Positions 19,922 to 30,574 are shown, numbered from the stretch's first letter. The stretch is DNA of 64,000 nt from Allobosea sp. BH3 (GCF_025499465.1 NZ_JAIMCA010000005.1:1-64000), one strand, 5' to 3'. The notes: generated by a model not told the origin, from the letters alone. Program-made: numbers and translations.

Positions 19922-19922
19922 A
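19892..19922 (+). terminator. Intrinsic terminator in the rimP leader
   Basis: AAGAGCGGGCC (19892-19902), loop TGCC, exact complement at 19907-19917, then TTTTA. It lies upstream of, not after, the operon genes on this strand. Confidence 0.8.
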
Positions 19923-19963
19923 TTGGCCGCGACCCGCCGGAGGCAGATGGAACCGTCCGGGTC

Positions 19964-20647
19964 ATGAGCGAACCGACATCCGAGCAGGAAAAGCGCCTCG
20001 TCGTCGAGACGGGTGTTGCGGCGCGAGTCGCCGCCATCATCGAGCCGGCGATCGTCGATCTCGGCTATCGGCTGGTGCGCGTGCGCGTCAGCGCCCAGAA
20101 CGGCTGTACCGTGCAGATCATGGCCGAACGGCCGGACGGCACGATGAATGTCGAGGGCTGCGAGGAGATCAGCCAGGCTGTTTCGCCGGCGCTCGATGTC
20201 GACGATCCCGTCCAGGCGGCCTATCATCTCGAGGTTTCGTCGCCGGGCATCGACCGGCCGCTGGTGCGCGCGAGCGATTTCGAGCGCTGGGCCGGCCATC
20301 TTGCCAAGATCGAGACGAGCGAGCCCTTCGCCGGCCGCAAGCGCTTCCGCGGCATCCTGCGCGGCGTCACAGGTTCGGATGCCTTGCTGTCGCGTGATGA
20401 CGCCAAGACCGACGAAGAACGGGACGTCGCCATTCCGATGCGGTTGATCGCCGAGGCCAGGCTCATGCTGACCGACGCGCTGGTCACCGAGTCGCTGCGC
20501 CGCGGCAAATCCGGCCTGCCGCCGGAGATGCCCGCCGCCGAGGACATTGCAGGCCCGAAGAAGGGCCGGGGTAAATCACTGGGACCGCGTCCGGGCAAGA
20601 AGTCCGGCGGACCGGCTCCGCAGAACGACGATATCGAAGAGGAGTGA
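19964..20647 (+). CDS. rimP: Ribosome maturation factor RimP
   Basis: RimP is needed for 30S subunit assembly. The protein has the N-terminal RimP domain with the conserved GYRLVRVRV strand, the SPGIDRPL motif near residue 100 and a C-terminal SH3-like domain. It then has a basic, Pro/Lys-rich tail common in Hyphomicrobiales. I place the start at ATG 19964. The upstream open frame crosses the leader terminator and is not coding. The length is 227 residues. It opens the conserved operon rimP-nusA-ylxR-infB-rbfA-truB. Confidence 0.93.
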   Translation: MSEPTSEQEKRLVVETGVAARVAAIIEPAIVDLGYRLVRVRVSAQNGCTVQIMAERPDGTMNVEGCEEISQAVSPALDVDDPVQAAYHLEVSSPGIDRPLVRASDFERWAGHLAKIETSEPFAGRKRFRGILRGVTGSDALLSRDDAKTDEERDVAIPMRLIAEARLMLTDALVTESLRRGKSGLPPEMPAAEDIAGPKKGRGKSLGPRPGKKSGGPAPQNDDIEEE

Positions 20648-20652
20648 GCGTC

Positions 20653-22245
20653 ATGGTCGTCAGCGCCAACAGGCTCGAACTGCTGCAGATCGCCGATGCG
20701 GTCGCGCGCGAGAAGTCGATCGATCGCCAGATCGTCGTCGACGCCATGCAGGACGCCATCGCCAAGGCGGCCCGCTCGCGCTACGGCGCCGAGACGGACG
20801 TCCATGCCGAGATCAACACCAAGACCGGCGAGCTGCGGCTGGCCCGCCATCTCCAGGTCGTCGACACTGTCGAGAACCCGGCGATCGAGATCACGGTCGA
20901 CGAGGCCAAGCGCCACAATCCTGCTGCGCAAGCAGGGGACGTGATCGCCGATCCGCTGCCGCCCTTCGATTTCGGCCGCATCGCCGCCCAGTCGGCGAAG
21001 CAGGTCATCGTCCAGAAGGTCCGCGAGGCCGAGCGCGACCGCCAGTACGACGAATACAAGGACCGCATCGGCGAAATCGTCAACGGCGCCGTCAAGCGCG
21101 TCGAATACGGCAACGTCTTCGTCGATCTCGGCCGGGGCGAGGCGATCATCCGCCGCGACGAGATGATCCCGCGCGAGACCTTCAAGGTCGGCGATCGCGC
21201 CCGCGCCTATGTCTATGACGTGCGCCGCGAGCCGCGCGGCCCGCAGATCTTCCTGTCCCGCACCCATCCGCAGTTCATGGCCAAGCTCTTCGGCCAGGAA
21301 GTGCCGGAGATCTATGACGGCATCGTGGAAGTCAAAGCCGTTGCCCGCGACCCGGGTTCGCGCGCCAAGATCGCCGTGATCTCCCGCGATTCCTCGATCG
21401 ACCCGGTCGGTGCCTGCGTCGGCATGCGCGGCTCGCGCGTGCAGGCCGTCGTCGGCGAGCTGCAGGGCGAGAAGATCGACATCATCCCGTGGTCGCCCGA
21501 CGTCGCGACCTTCGTCGTCAACGCGCTGCAGCCGGCGGAAGTCGCGAAGGTGGTGCTGGACGAGGAAGCCGACAAGATCGAGGTCGTGGTGCCGGACGAG
21601 CAGCTCTCGCTCGCGATCGGCCGCCGCGGCCAGAACGTCCGCCTCGCCTCGCAGCTCACCGGCTGGGACATCGACATCCTCACCGAGCAGGAGGAGTCGG
21701 AGCGCCGCCAGAAGGAGTTCGTGCAGCGCACCGAGCTGTTCATGAATGCGCTGAACGTCGACGAGACGGTCGGCCAGCTCCTGGCTTCGGAAGGCTTCCG
21801 CAATGTCGAGGAGCTCGCCTATGTCGAGCTCGCCGAGCTCGCCTCGATCGAGGGCTTCGACGAGGAGACCGCTTCCGAGATCCAGAACCGCGCGCTCGAG
21901 CATCTGGCCGCCATCGAGGCGGAGTTCGACGAGAAGCGCCGTGCGCTCGGCGTCGAGGACGCCTTGCGCGAAGTCGAGGGCGTCACCACTTCCATGATGG
22001 TCGCGCTTGGCGAGAACGACGTGAAGAGCGTCGAGGATCTCGCCGGCTGCGCCACTGACGACCTTGTCGGCTGGACCGAGCGCAAGGATGGCGAGGCCAC
22101 CCGGCATTCCGGATATCTCGACGGTTTCGATCTCTCGCGTCAGGATGCGGAAGCGATCATCATGGCCGCGCGCGTCCATGCCGGTTGGATCGAGGCTCCC
22201 GTCGAGGAACCCGAGGCTGAGGCCGACGAGACGGCCGAGGCCTGA
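20653..22245 (+). CDS. nusA: Transcription termination/antitermination protein NusA
   Basis: NusA binds RNA polymerase and controls pausing, termination and rRNA antitermination. Visible in order are the N-terminal polymerase-binding domain (1-125), an S1 domain (about 135-200), tandem KH domains (about 230-345, with IGRRGQNVRLAS) and C-terminal helix-hairpin-helix/acidic repeats (about 360-520). The ATG at 20653 has GAGGAG at the right distance and overlaps neither gene. A GTG at 20644 is less likely. The product is 530 residues. Confidence 0.95.
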   Translation: MVVSANRLELLQIADAVAREKSIDRQIVVDAMQDAIAKAARSRYGAETDVHAEINTKTGELRLARHLQVVDTVENPAIEITVDEAKRHNPAAQAGDVIADPLPPFDFGRIAAQSAKQVIVQKVREAERDRQYDEYKDRIGEIVNGAVKRVEYGNVFVDLGRGEAIIRRDEMIPRETFKVGDRARAYVYDVRREPRGPQIFLSRTHPQFMAKLFGQEVPEIYDGIVEVKAVARDPGSRAKIAVISRDSSIDPVGACVGMRGSRVQAVVGELQGEKIDIIPWSPDVATFVVNALQPAEVAKVVLDEEADKIEVVVPDEQLSLAIGRRGQNVRLASQLTGWDIDILTEQEESERRQKEFVQRTELFMNALNVDETVGQLLASEGFRNVEELAYVELAELASIEGFDEETASEIQNRALEHLAAIEAEFDEKRRALGVEDALREVEGVTTSMMVALGENDVKSVEDLAGCATDDLVGWTERKDGEATRHSGYLDGFDLSRQDAEAIIMAARVHAGWIEAPVEEPEAEADETAEA

Positions 22246-22259
22246 ACGGGACTGTCGCG

Positions 22260-22961
22260 GTGAAGGCGGCGACGCAGAGAGACCGGAAGGAAGGGCTTGA
22301 GCGGAGCTGCGTCGTGACGCGGACCGCCAAGGCGCCGGAGGATCTCATCCGTTTCGTCGCCGGGCCTGACGGCGTGCTGGTGCCCGATCTGCGCAGGAAG
22401 CTGCCCGGGCGCGGCGTCTGGGCGAGCCTCAGCCGCCGTACTGTGGCGGAGGCGATCCGGCGCAAGGCTTTCGAGCGCTCGCTCAAGGCCAAGGTCGCGG
22501 TGCCGGCCGATCTGCCGGACATGATCGACCGGCTGATGCTGCGCGATGCGTTGCAGGCGCTGTCGATGGCCAACAAGGCCGGGCTCGTCATCGCCGGCTT
22601 CGCGAAGGTCGAGGCGCTGATCGGCTCCGGCCGTTGCCTCGCCGTCATCGCGGCGAGCGATGGCGCCGAGGACGGCAGGCGCAAGATCGGCCAGGCGGTC
22701 CGCAGGGTTGCAGCGGCCCGCGAGGCCGAAGGGCTCAAGGCCCGCGAACTGCCCGTCGTCGAGATTTTCTCGGCGGCGGATTTGGAATTGGCGTTGGGGC
22801 GGGCACATGTGATACATGCCGCCCTTGCTCCGGGTCCAGCGGCCGAGGGTGTGCTCTCTCGCTGGCGTCGGCTCGTCCGATACCGGACGGACGACACCGC
22901 CGCATCTGACCAGAACGACACCGAAAACACGACCGAACCGGCAGGACCGAACGCGGAATGA
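22260..22961 (+). CDS. YlxR-type RNA-binding protein with L7Ae-like domain
   Basis: The first 90 residues are a DUF448/YlxR domain ([18 protein letters not shown] and a GRGVW motif). Residues about 95-185 resemble the L7Ae/YlxQ fold ([18 protein letters not shown]). Gram-positive bacteria encode these as two adjacent genes between nusA and infB, while this fused form is usual in alphaproteobacteria. It probably binds RNA on the ribosome or nucleoid. The acidic C-terminal tail is low complexity. It starts with GTG and overlaps infB by 4 bases. Confidence 0.88.
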   Translation: MKAATQRDRKEGLERSCVVTRTAKAPEDLIRFVAGPDGVLVPDLRRKLPGRGVWASLSRRTVAEAIRRKAFERSLKAKVAVPADLPDMIDRLMLRDALQALSMANKAGLVIAGFAKVEALIGSGRCLAVIAASDGAEDGRRKIGQAVRRVAAAREAEGLKARELPVVEIFSAADLELALGRAHVIHAALAPGPAAEGVLSRWRRLVRYRTDDTAASDQNDTENTTEPAGPNAE

Positions 22962-25789
22962 CCGATACCAAGACCCCGGGCGACAAGACACTCTCCGTCA
23001 ACCCGCCCAAGACCCTGTCGCTGAAGCGGCCTGTCGAGCAGAGCACTGTTCGTCAGAGCTTCTCGCATGGGCGCTCCAAGCAGGTCGTCGTCGAGGTCAA
23101 GCGCCGCGTCGCCGGGCCGGAGGTGAAGGAACCCGTCGCGCCGCGTCCGCCGCAGGCTCCCGCCCCGCAGGCGGTGCAGCCGCGCCCGTCGGCCCCCGCG
23201 CAACCCGCGCCGCAGCGTCCGGCCAGCAGCATGCTGCTGCGCACCCTCTCCGACGAGGAGAAGGACGCCCGCCAGCGCGCCCTGTCCGAGGCCCGCAACA
23301 CCGAGGCCGAAGCGCGCCGTGCCGCCGAGGACGAGGCGCGCCGTCGCGCCGCCGCCGCCGAACGCGAGCGGCAGGAGCGTGACGATGCGCAGGCTCGCCA
23401 GCGCCAGGAAGAAGAGCGTCGCCGTCACGACGACGATCAGAAGCGCCGCGCCGAAAGCGCTGCCCGTCAGCGCGACGAGCAGGTCTTCCGCCCGGCCGCG
23501 CCTGCCAGCCGCGAGGCTGCTCCGTCGGCCCCGGCTTCCGCCCCGGCCCCGCAGGCAACCCAGTATTTCGGCCGCCCGGCCCCGTCCGGTCCGCGCGAAT
23601 TCGCGCCGCGTCAGCCGATGCGCGACACAGGCGCGCGCCCGCCGCGGCTGGACAGCCGTCCGCCGCGCTCGGATTCGCCGCGTCCGCCCCGCATGGACAC
23701 CACGGCCCCGTCCGAGCCTGCCGTCGTGCGTCCGGCCCGTCAGGCACCGTCTTCGAGCGGTGCCCCGCGCAGTCGCTCGGACGACGTCGATGTCAAGGCG
23801 GCGTTCCGCCGGCCCGGCATCGGCGCCGGTGCTGGCCGGGGGCCTGCTCCTGCCGCGCCCAAGGTTCCGAAGACCGCCAACGACAAGCCGCGCGGCCGCC
23901 TGACGCTATCGACCGCGACCGGGAGCGAGGACGAGCGGACACGCTCGGTCGCCTCGTTCCGCCGGCGCGTGCAGCGCATGACCGGCCATCGGGCTTCCGA
24001 TGCGCAGAAAGAGCGCGTGATGCGCGAGGTGATCATCCCGGAGACGATCACCATCCAGGAACTCGCGAACCGCATGACGGAGCGCGGCGTCGACGTCATC
24101 CGCCTGCTGATGAAGCAGGGCGCGATGCACAAGATCACGGACGTGATCGATGCCGACACTGCCCAGCTCATCGCCGAGGAGATGGGCCACACCGTCAAGC
24201 GCGTGGCCGAGTCCGACGTCGAGGAAGGCCTGTTCGATACGCCTGACACCGACGAGACCCTGGAGTCGCGGCCGTCGGTCGTGACCATCATGGGCCATGT
24301 CGACCACGGCAAGACCTCGCTGCTCGACGCGATCCGCAAGACCAAGGTCGTCACCGGCGAGGCCGGCGGCATCACCCAGCATATCGGCGCCTATCAGGTG
24401 ACGACGCCGCTGGGCAGCCAGGTGACCTTCATCGACACCCCCGGCCACGCCGCCTTCACGGCGATGCGCGCCCGCGGCGCCAAGGTGACGGACATCGTCG
24501 TCCTGGTCGTGGCGGCCGATGACGGCGTCATGCCGCAGACGGCCGAGGCCATCAATCACGCCAAGGCGGCCGGCGTTCCGCTGATCGTCGCGATCAACAA
24601 GGTCGACAAGGCAGACGCCAACCCCGACCGCGTCCGCGCCGAACTGCTGCAATACGAGATCCAGGTCGAGACGCTGGGCGGTGAGACGCTCGAAGTCGAG
24701 GTTTCCGCCAAGACCGGCCACAACCTCGACAAGCTGCTCGAGGCGATCTCGCTGCAGGCCGAGGTGCTCGATCTCAAGGCCAACCCGCATCGCGCCGCCG
24801 AAGGCACGGTCATCGAGGCCAAGCTCGATCGCGGCCGCGGCCCGGTCGCGACCGTTCTCGTCCAGCGCGGCACGCTGCGCACCGGCGACATCGTCGTGGC
24901 GGGCGCCGAATGGGGCCGCGTGCGCGCCCTGATCGCCGATACCGGCGCCCAGGTGAAGGAGGCTGCGCCCTCCATGCCGGTCGAGGTGCTCGGCTTCAAC
25001 GGCACGCCCGAGGCCGGCGACCGCGTCGCGGTGGTCGAGTCCGAGGCCCGCGCCCGCGAGATCACCGATTACCGCGAGCGTCAGCGCCGCGACCGCCTCG
25101 CCGCCCGCGGCGCGGCTTCGGGCGCCGGTCGCTCGCTCGCCGAGATGATGCGCGAGCTCAAGGAAGGCGCCGGCCGCAAGGAGTTCCCGCTCGTCATCAA
25201 GGGCGACGTGCAGGGCTCGGTCGAGGCCATCGTCGGCTCGCTCGAGAAGGTCGGCAACGAGGAGGTGCGCGCCCGCGTGCTGTCCTCGGGCGTCGGCGCC
25301 ATCACCGAGTCGGATGTCACGCTTGCCCAGGCTTCGGGCGCGGTCGTCGTCGGCTTCAACGTGCGCGCCCACAAGGAAGCGCGCGAGGCGGCTGAACGGG
25401 CCGGCGTCGAGATTCGCTACTACAACATCATCTATAACCTCATGGATGACGTGAAGGATGCGATGTCGGGCCTGCTGGCGCCGACTCTCCGCGAGACGAT
25501 GCTCGGCAATGCCTCGATCCTCGAGATCTTCAACGTCTCGAAGGTCGGCAAGATCGCCGGTTGCCGCGTTACCGACGGCACGATCGAGCGTGGCGCCAAT
25601 GTCCGCCTGATCCGCGACGGCGTCGTGGTCCACGAGGGCAAGCTCGGCCAGCTCAAGCGCTTCAAGGACGACGCGAAGGAAGTCGTGGCCGGCCAGGAAT
25701 GCGGCATGTCCTTCGAGAACTATCAGGACATGCGCGTCGCCGACGTCATCGAGTGTTACCGCGTCGAAGAGATCAAGCGCAGCCTCTGA
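22958..25789 (+). CDS. infB: Translation initiation factor IF-2
   Basis: IF-2 is the GTPase that brings initiator tRNA to the ribosome. The 943-residue protein has a long disordered N-terminal part rich in Arg, Glu, Ala and Pro (about 50-330), an IF2_N domain near 365-415, then the GTPase domain with GHVDHGKT at 446-453, DTPGH near 494 and NKVDKAD near 548. Beta-barrel domains II and IV and the C-terminal tRNA-binding part follow. Length and order are normal for alphaproteobacteria. The start overlaps the ylxR gene. Confidence 0.97.
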   Translation: MTDTKTPGDKTLSVNPPKTLSLKRPVEQSTVRQSFSHGRSKQVVVEVKRRVAGPEVKEPVAPRPPQAPAPQAVQPRPSAPAQPAPQRPASSMLLRTLSDEEKDARQRALSEARNTEAEARRAAEDEARRRAAAAERERQERDDAQARQRQEEERRRHDDDQKRRAESAARQRDEQVFRPAAPASREAAPSAPASAPAPQATQYFGRPAPSGPREFAPRQPMRDTGARPPRLDSRPPRSDSPRPPRMDTTAPSEPAVVRPARQAPSSSGAPRSRSDDVDVKAAFRRPGIGAGAGRGPAPAAPKVPKTANDKPRGRLTLSTATGSEDERTRSVASFRRRVQRMTGHRASDAQKERVMREVIIPETITIQELANRMTERGVDVIRLLMKQGAMHKITDVIDADTAQLIAEEMGHTVKRVAESDVEEGLFDTPDTDETLESRPSVVTIMGHVDHGKTSLLDAIRKTKVVTGEAGGITQHIGAYQVTTPLGSQVTFIDTPGHAAFTAMRARGAKVTDIVVLVVAADDGVMPQTAEAINHAKAAGVPLIVAINKVDKADANPDRVRAELLQYEIQVETLGGETLEVEVSAKTGHNLDKLLEAISLQAEVLDLKANPHRAAEGTVIEAKLDRGRGPVATVLVQRGTLRTGDIVVAGAEWGRVRALIADTGAQVKEAAPSMPVEVLGFNGTPEAGDRVAVVESEARAREITDYRERQRRDRLAARGAASGAGRSLAEMMRELKEGAGRKEFPLVIKGDVQGSVEAIVGSLEKVGNEEVRARVLSSGVGAITESDVTLAQASGAVVVGFNVRAHKEAREAAERAGVEIRYYNIIYNLMDDVKDAMSGLLAPTLRETMLGNASILEIFNVSKVGKIAGCRVTDGTIERGANVRLIRDGVVVHEGKLGQLKRFKDDAKEVVAGQECGMSFENYQDMRVADVIECYRVEEIKRSL

Positions 25790-25810
25790 GGGCTGCGCTT
25801 CCTGAAGCAG

Positions 25811-25845
25811 CACGTCATGGCCGGGCTCGACCCGGCCATCTCGTG
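25811..25845. repeat. REP-like palindrome between infB and rbfA
   Basis: ATGGCCGGG at 25817-25825 pairs perfectly with CCCGGCCAT at 25831-25839 (loop CTCGA). Outer CACG / CGTG bases extend the structure. A second, weaker palindrome continues to about 25910. It sits inside an operon, so it may act as an RNA processing or stability element. Confidence 0.7.
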
Positions 25846-25942
25846 ACGAGAAGAGCGCGTCCGGCGCCTTGTCTTCTGAGAGATGGTCGGGTCAGGCCCG
25901 TCCGTGACGTTTGATCCGGTCCGATCCCGGAGAACGAGAACA

Positions 25943-26377
25943 ATGGCCAAACCAGCGAAACCTTCCGGTCCGTCCCAGCGGCAGCTCCGCGTCGGCGAAC
26001 TCATTCGCCACGCCATCGCCGACATGCTGGCGCGCGGCGACATTCATGACGACGTGCTGGCAAAGCATGTCGTCACCGTGCCTGAGGTGCGCCTCTCGCC
26101 CGATCTCAAGCTCGCCACGGCCTACATCATGCCGCTCGGCGGGCAGGACGTTAAGCCGGTGCTCAAGGCGCTGGAGGGCCACAAGCGCTATATCCGCGGC
26201 GAAATCGCCCACCGCGTGAACCTGAAATACGCGCCTGACGTCCGCTTCCGCGCCGATGAGAGCTTCGCCGAGGCGGAGCGCATCGACACACTGCTGGATT
26301 CCGAGCAAGTGCGCCGCGACACCGATCGCAAACCCCTCAAGATCGACCAAGACGACGACCGTGACGATGACCTCTGA
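25943..26377 (+). CDS. rbfA: 30S ribosome-binding factor RbfA
   Basis: RbfA assists 16S rRNA 5'-end maturation and cold adaptation. The 144-residue protein has the KH-like fold with [14 protein letters not shown] near the start and the [19 protein letters not shown] strands, followed by an acidic tail. The ATG at 25943 follows GGAGAACGAG. The open frame from 25883 overlaps palindromic intergenic sequence. Its last 11 bases overlap truB. Confidence 0.94.
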   Translation: MAKPAKPSGPSQRQLRVGELIRHAIADMLARGDIHDDVLAKHVVTVPEVRLSPDLKLATAYIMPLGGQDVKPVLKALEGHKRYIRGEIAHRVNLKYAPDVRFRADESFAEAERIDTLLDSEQVRRDTDRKPLKIDQDDDRDDDL

Positions 26378-27311
26378 GAGCAAGACCGAAGCCGCCGCCA
26401 TCAGGGAGGAGGCTCCGCCCCGCCCGAAGAAGCGTGACGTCCATGGCTGGGTCGTGCTCGACAAGCCCGTCGGCATGACCTCGACCCATGCGGTCAGCGT
26501 GGTGAAGCGCGCCTTCTCGGCGAAGAAGGCCGGCCATGCCGGCACGCTCGATCCGCTCGCCTCGGGCCTGCTGCCGATCGCGCTCGGCGAGGCGACGAAG
26601 ACTGTTCCCTTCGTGATGGACGGGCGCAAGGCCTATCAGTTCACCGTCGCCTGGGGCAGCCAGACCGATACGGACGACACCGAGGGGCGCGTGATCGCGA
26701 CCTCCGAGACGCGCCCGGACGAAGCAGCGATCCGCGCGCTGCTGCCGCGCTTCACGGGGACGATCCTGCAGACGCCGCCGAAGTTCTCGGCGATCAAGAT
26801 CGCCGGCGAGCGTGCCTACGATCTCGCCCGCGACGGCGAGGAGGTTGCGCTCGAAGCGCGTCCCGTGGAGATCGATTCGCTGGTGATCGTCAGCCACGAC
26901 GGCGCCACTACCACCTTCGAGGCCGAGTGCGGCAAGGGCACCTATGTCCGCGCCATCGCCCGCGACCTCGGCCAGGCGCTGGGCTGCCTCGGCCATGTCG
27001 CGCATCTGCGCCGCACCCGCGTCGGACCCTTCTCGGTTGCAGATGGGGTTGGCGTCGAGACGCTGCGCGAAAGCCCTGACGAGGCGCTGGCCGCGCTGAG
27101 GCCGGTCAAGTCGGCTCTGACGCTGATCCCGGAGATCGTGATCCATCGCGACGCCGCGGCCCGTATCAAGCGCGGCCAGAGCGCCCTGCTGCGTGGCGCC
27201 GAAGCGCCGGTCGCGTTGCAGGCGGCCTATGCCACCTGCGCCGGCACGCTGGTGGCGACCGGCTCGGTCGAGAACGGCGAGTTCGTGCCGCACCGGGTGT
27301 TCAATCTCTGA
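26367..27311 (+). CDS. truB: tRNA pseudouridine(55) synthase TruB
   Basis: TruB makes pseudouridine 55 in the T-loop of tRNA. The catalytic aspartate is Asp62 within [15 protein letters not shown], and the [10 protein letters not shown] motif is present near residue 193. The N-terminus has an extra acidic and basic stretch before the conserved WVVLDKP. The start at 26367 overlaps the rbfA end, which is common in this operon. The product is 314 residues. The genes often found next (rpsO, pnp) are not here. The neighbour is a convergent hemA. Confidence 0.95.
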   Translation: MTSESKTEAAAIREEAPPRPKKRDVHGWVVLDKPVGMTSTHAVSVVKRAFSAKKAGHAGTLDPLASGLLPIALGEATKTVPFVMDGRKAYQFTVAWGSQTDTDDTEGRVIATSETRPDEAAIRALLPRFTGTILQTPPKFSAIKIAGERAYDLARDGEEVALEARPVEIDSLVIVSHDGATTTFEAECGKGTYVRAIARDLGQALGCLGHVAHLRRTRVGPFSVADGVGVETLRESPDEALAALRPVKSALTLIPEIVIHRDAAARIKRGQSALLRGAEAPVALQAAYATCAGTLVATGSVENGEFVPHRVFNL

Positions 27312-27383
27312 GACAATACCGCGTCACAGGGCGTCATGCTCGGGTCTGCGCTTTGCTCAGACCGAGAGTGGCGGCGTGGCGCC

Positions 27384-28595
27384 CTACGCCGCCCGCTTCA
27401 GCCCATCCCGAGTCCAGATCGCCGTCAGCGCCGCGACGAGCGCCTCGATATGCGCATCGGTGTGGAAGGGTGAAGGCGTGATCCTGAGCCGTTCCGTGCC
27501 GCGCGGCACGGTCGGGTAGTTGATCGGCTGCACATAGATGTCGAAGCGCGCGAGCAACTCGTCGCTGATCGCCTTGCAGGCCTTCGCCTCGCCGACCATC
27601 ACCGGCACGATGTGGCTGGGATTGGCGAGATGCGGGATGCCGGCACGATCGAGCGCCCGGCGGAGCGTCGCCACGCGCTCCTGCTGCCGCTCGCGCTCGA
27701 TGGCGCTGTCCTTGAGGTGATGGATCGCCGCGATGGCGCCGGCCGCCACGGCCGGCGGCAGCGCGCTGGAGAAGATGAAGCCCGAGGCGAAGCTGCGGAT
27801 GAAGTCGCAGAGCGCCGCCGAGCCGGTGATGTAGCCGCCGATTACGCCGAAGGACTTCGCCAGCGTGCCCTGGATCAGCGTCAGCCGGTCGGTCAGCCCC
27901 TCGCGTTCCGAGATGCCGCCGCCGCGCGGCCCGTAGAGGCCCACCGCATGGACCTCGTCGACATAGGTCATCGCGCCGAATTCATCGGCGATGTCGCAGA
28001 ATTCCTTGATCGGGGCGACGTCGCCATCCATCGAATAGACGGACTCGAAGGCGATCAGCTTGGGCCGCGCCGGATCAAGCGCGGCGAGCTTGCGGCGCAG
28101 GTCGTCGGGGTCGTTATGGGCGAAGATCAGCTTCTCGGCGCGCGAATGCCGGATGCCCTCGATCATCGAGGCATGGTTCAGGGCGTCGGTCAGGACGATG
28201 CAGCCGGGAATCCGCGCGGCCAGCGTCGAGAGCGCGGCCCAGTTCGACATGTAGCCGGAGTTGAACAGCAGCGCGGCTTCCTTGCCATGCAGATCGGCCA
28301 GCTCGCGTTCCAGCAGCACATGGTAGTGGTTGGTGCCGCCGATGTTGCGCGTGCCGCCTGCGCCGGCGCCGCAGCCATCGAGCGCTTCATGCATCGCGGC
28401 GAGCACCTTCGGGTGCTGGCCCATGCCGAGATAATCATTGGAGCACCAGACGGTGACGTCGCGCGGGCCGTTCGCGCCATGGAAGCGCGCGGTCGGGAAA
28501 CGGCCGGCCTTGCGCTCCAGATCGGCGAAGACGCGGTAGCGGCCCTCGTGGCGCAAGGTCTCCAGCTCTGCGCGGAAGAAATGCTCGAAATCCAT
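27384..28595 (-). CDS. hemA: 5-aminolevulinate synthase
   Basis: This PLP enzyme condenses glycine with succinyl-CoA to 5-aminolevulinate, the first haem step in alphaproteobacteria (C4 pathway). Family features are MDFEHFF at the start, the glycine-rich [17 protein letters not shown] stretch, the YVDEVHAVG motif and the PLP lysine Lys247 in GTLAKSFG. The ATG at 28595 follows a perfect AGGAGG, so the open frame to 28619 is not used. The product is 403 residues. A long inverted repeat sits immediately upstream of the ribosome site. Confidence 0.96.
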   Translation of the reverse strand: MDFEHFFRAELETLRHEGRYRVFADLERKAGRFPTARFHGANGPRDVTVWCSNDYLGMGQHPKVLAAMHEALDGCGAGAGGTRNIGGTNHYHVLLERELADLHGKEAALLFNSGYMSNWAALSTLAARIPGCIVLTDALNHASMIEGIRHSRAEKLIFAHNDPDDLRRKLAALDPARPKLIAFESVYSMDGDVAPIKEFCDIADEFGAMTYVDEVHAVGLYGPRGGGISEREGLTDRLTLIQGTLAKSFGVIGGYITGSAALCDFIRSFASGFIFSSALPPAVAAGAIAAIHHLKDSAIERERQQERVATLRRALDRAGIPHLANPSHIVPVMVGEAKACKAISDELLARFDIYVQPINYPTVPRGTERLRITPSPFHTDAHIEALVAALTAIWTRDGLKRAA

Positions 28596-28610
28596 GGCCA
28601 GCCTCCTGCG

Positions 28611-28655
28611 GCGCGCCATTCCTAGTCCGCGGGGACGTTTCGCGGAATGGCGCGC
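28611..28655 (-). promoter_or_regulatory. Perfect 12-base inverted repeat next to the hemA ribosome site
   Basis: GCGCGCCATTCC at 28611-28622 and its exact complement at 28644-28655 are separated by 21 bases. On the hemA strand the arm ends about 4 bases before AGGAGG. It could be a 5'-UTR hairpin, an operator, or the end of the upstream amidohydrolase transcript. There is no T-run. Confidence 0.6.
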
Positions 28656-28676
28656 GGTGTCGCGGCTGGAATTCTT

Positions 28677-29936
28677 CTACTTCGACCGTTCGGCGAGTTC
28701 CAGAATCGTCTCGAGCATCACGCGGATCGCGATGCCGGCATCGGCCTCGGTCATGTTCTCCAGCGGCGAGTGGCTGATGCCCTTCTCGTTGCGCACGAAC
28801 AGCATGGCGGCGGGCGCGACCGCCGCCATCGACATGGCGTCATGGCCGGCGCCGGAGGGCAGGCGCCGGGTCGCGAGATTGCTGCCGGTCTTCGTCACGC
28901 CGGCGGCAAGGGCTTCCTGCAGGGCAGGGTCCATCGGCACAGCCTCGGCTCGGGCATAGGGCACGATATCGAGGCCGACGCCGCGGCGCGTGGCGATCTC
29001 GGCGAAGCGGGCGCGGATCGCGGTCTCCATCGAAGCGAGCGTCTCGTTCTTCGGCGCGCGGAAGTCGATGGTGAATTCGACCGCACCGGGCACGACATTG
29101 GTCGCGCCGGGGTTCGGCCGGAAGACGCCGACCGTGCCCACCGCGAGCTCATGGCTGCCGGCGATCGCCTCCAGCGCCAGTGCCATTTCGGCGGCGGCCG
29201 TCAGCGCATCCTTGCGCAGCGCCATCGGCACGGTGCCGGCATGGCCGGCCTCGCCGGTGATGCGCACCCGTGCGCGGCTCTGGGCGTTGATCGTGGTGAC
29301 GATGCCGACCGGCTCGTTCTCGGCCTCCAGCACCGGCCCCTGCTCGATATGCAGCTCGAGATAGGCCCGGATCGAGCCGGGCTTGCGCGCGAGCGCGGGA
29401 ATCCCGGCGGGATTGCCGCCGAAGGCGACGAGTGCGTCGGAGAGCTTCACGCCATCCGCGTCCCGGCCATCGAGCCAGGCCGGGTCGTAGCGCCCGGCCA
29501 GCGCCTCCGAGGTCGACAGATGCGTCGGGAAGCGGACATTCTCCTCATCGCCGAAGGCGACGACCTCCAGCGGAAAAGGCAGCGTGATCCCGGCATCGCG
29601 CAGCGCCTGCGCCACGAGGATGCCGGCGACCACGCCGAGATTGCCGTCGAAGCGCCCGCCATCCTTGACCGTGTCGATATGCGAGCCGATCATCACGGAA
29701 GGGTGGCCTGCGGCCGCCCCATCGCGCCGTCCCTGCACGGAGCCGGCAGCATCGATGAAGGCGCTGAGCCCGGCCACCTCCATCGCGCCCTTGACCCATT
29801 CCGCCGCCTGCCTGTGGGCCGGCGAGAGATAGAGCCGGGTCAGCTTGCCGGGCTCGTCGGAGAAACGGTTGAGGCCGGCAAGCGCGGCAAAGGCGCGGGC
29901 GCCGAGGACGGCGGCGGAGGGAAGCATCTGCGTCAT
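28677..29936 (-). CDS. M20-family Zn-dependent hydrolase (allantoate amidohydrolase / N-carbamoyl-amino-acid hydrolase type)
   Basis: A 419-residue enzyme of the AllC/HyuC/AmaB group that hydrolyses ureido or carbamoyl C-N bonds in ureidoglycolate, allantoate or N-carbamoyl amino acids. Metal-ligand motifs are GSHIDTV (near residue 86), a DEE in FGDEENVRFP, and HIEQGP near 200. The dimerisation region includes GEAGHAGTVPM. The substrate cannot be set from sequence, and no purine or hydantoin pathway genes are nearby. The start is set at 29936. The frame is open upstream to 30071, but that would overlap ialB. Confidence 0.85.
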   Translation of the reverse strand: MTQMLPSAAVLGARAFAALAGLNRFSDEPGKLTRLYLSPAHRQAAEWVKGAMEVAGLSAFIDAAGSVQGRRDGAAAGHPSVMIGSHIDTVKDGGRFDGNLGVVAGILVAQALRDAGITLPFPLEVVAFGDEENVRFPTHLSTSEALAGRYDPAWLDGRDADGVKLSDALVAFGGNPAGIPALARKPGSIRAYLELHIEQGPVLEAENEPVGIVTTINAQSRARVRITGEAGHAGTVPMALRKDALTAAAEMALALEAIAGSHELAVGTVGVFRPNPGATNVVPGAVEFTIDFRAPKNETLASMETAIRARFAEIATRRGVGLDIVPYARAEAVPMDPALQEALAAGVTKTGSNLATRRLPSGAGHDAMSMAAVAPAAMLFVRNEKGISHSPLENMTEADAGIAIRVMLETILELAERSK

Positions 29937-30048
29937 GGCCGCGACGTTAGTGCAGCGCCGCTGAATCGGCGACAGGCATTTTGGCCTATCGCGTCGAACC
30001 ATGTCGCAGGCGCTTTGTCGGCCGGATCCGCTCTCGGCGAGGTTGCTC

Positions 30049-30564
30049 CTAGCTCTGGGCGGCGTCCGCATCGCAGCGCTGCATCATGCGCGAGGCGGCT
30101 GTGACGCCGGCGAGCGAAAAGGTGTAGGTCGTGACATTGCCCCGCGCCGAGCGTGCTTCCAGCGTCATGTTGCTGCCGGCTCGCATGGCCGCGAAAAGCG
30201 CCGGTTCGCGTTCCAGCTGTTCGAGCCAGGCGTTGCTGCCCTCCGTCAGCATGCGAAAGCTGTCATCGCCGATGGTGATGGTGACGACCGAGTTCGTGGC
30301 GAAGTCATAGCCGGTCTGGAAACTCGATTCGGTGTTGCTGTCGCTGCCGCCCGTCTGCGTGAAGAAGAACACCTCTCCATGGCGCAAGCTCGAAGGCTCC
30401 ATGGTCGATGGCGCGCTCATGATGAAGCAACGCTGCGTATCGCCTTTCTCATAGGTCACCGCGCTCCAGTCATTGAACTGTCCGAGCGACTTGGCGGTGA
30501 CGGCCTGAGCTGCCGAAGCCGTCAGAAGGGCAAGGGCTGCTGTCGAGAGGGCCAGCTTGATCAT
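30049..30564 (-). CDS. Invasion-associated locus B (IalB)-like secreted protein
   Basis: A 171-residue protein with a clear Sec signal peptide (MIKLALSTAALALLTASAAQA, cleavage after about residue 21). The mature part has the IalB family pattern: a WSAVTYEKGDTQRCF opening with one cysteine, a central FATNSVVTITIGDDSF-type strand and a second cysteine near the end (MMQRCDAD), probably forming a disulfide. The function is unclear outside Bartonella, where a relative affects red-cell invasion. In free-living relatives it is a periplasmic protein of unknown role. AAGGAG precedes the start. Confidence 0.85.
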   Translation of the reverse strand: MIKLALSTAALALLTASAAQAVTAKSLGQFNDWSAVTYEKGDTQRCFIMSAPSTMEPSSLRHGEVFFFTQTGGSDSNTESSFQTGYDFATNSVVTITIGDDSFRMLTEGSNAWLEQLEREPALFAAMRAGSNMTLEARSARGNVTTYTFSLAGVTAASRMMQRCDADAAQS

Positions 30565-30574
30565 CGTTTATCTC

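Noticed and set aside
19829-19963. Upstream extension of rimP by 45 codons
   Set aside because: It would place the intrinsic terminator inside the gene. The conserved RimP sequence begins after 19964.
20224-22179. 651-codon minus-strand open frame
   Set aside because: It lies opposite nusA and the end of rimP. Composition is typical of high-GC shadow frames and the plus-strand products are unmistakable.
23906-25813. 635-codon minus-strand open frame opposite infB
   Set aside because: Shadow of the IF-2 GTPase coding region. No family features.
28647-30104. 485-codon plus-strand frame opposite the amidohydrolase
   Set aside because: Shadow of the M20 hydrolase, which carries intact metal motifs.
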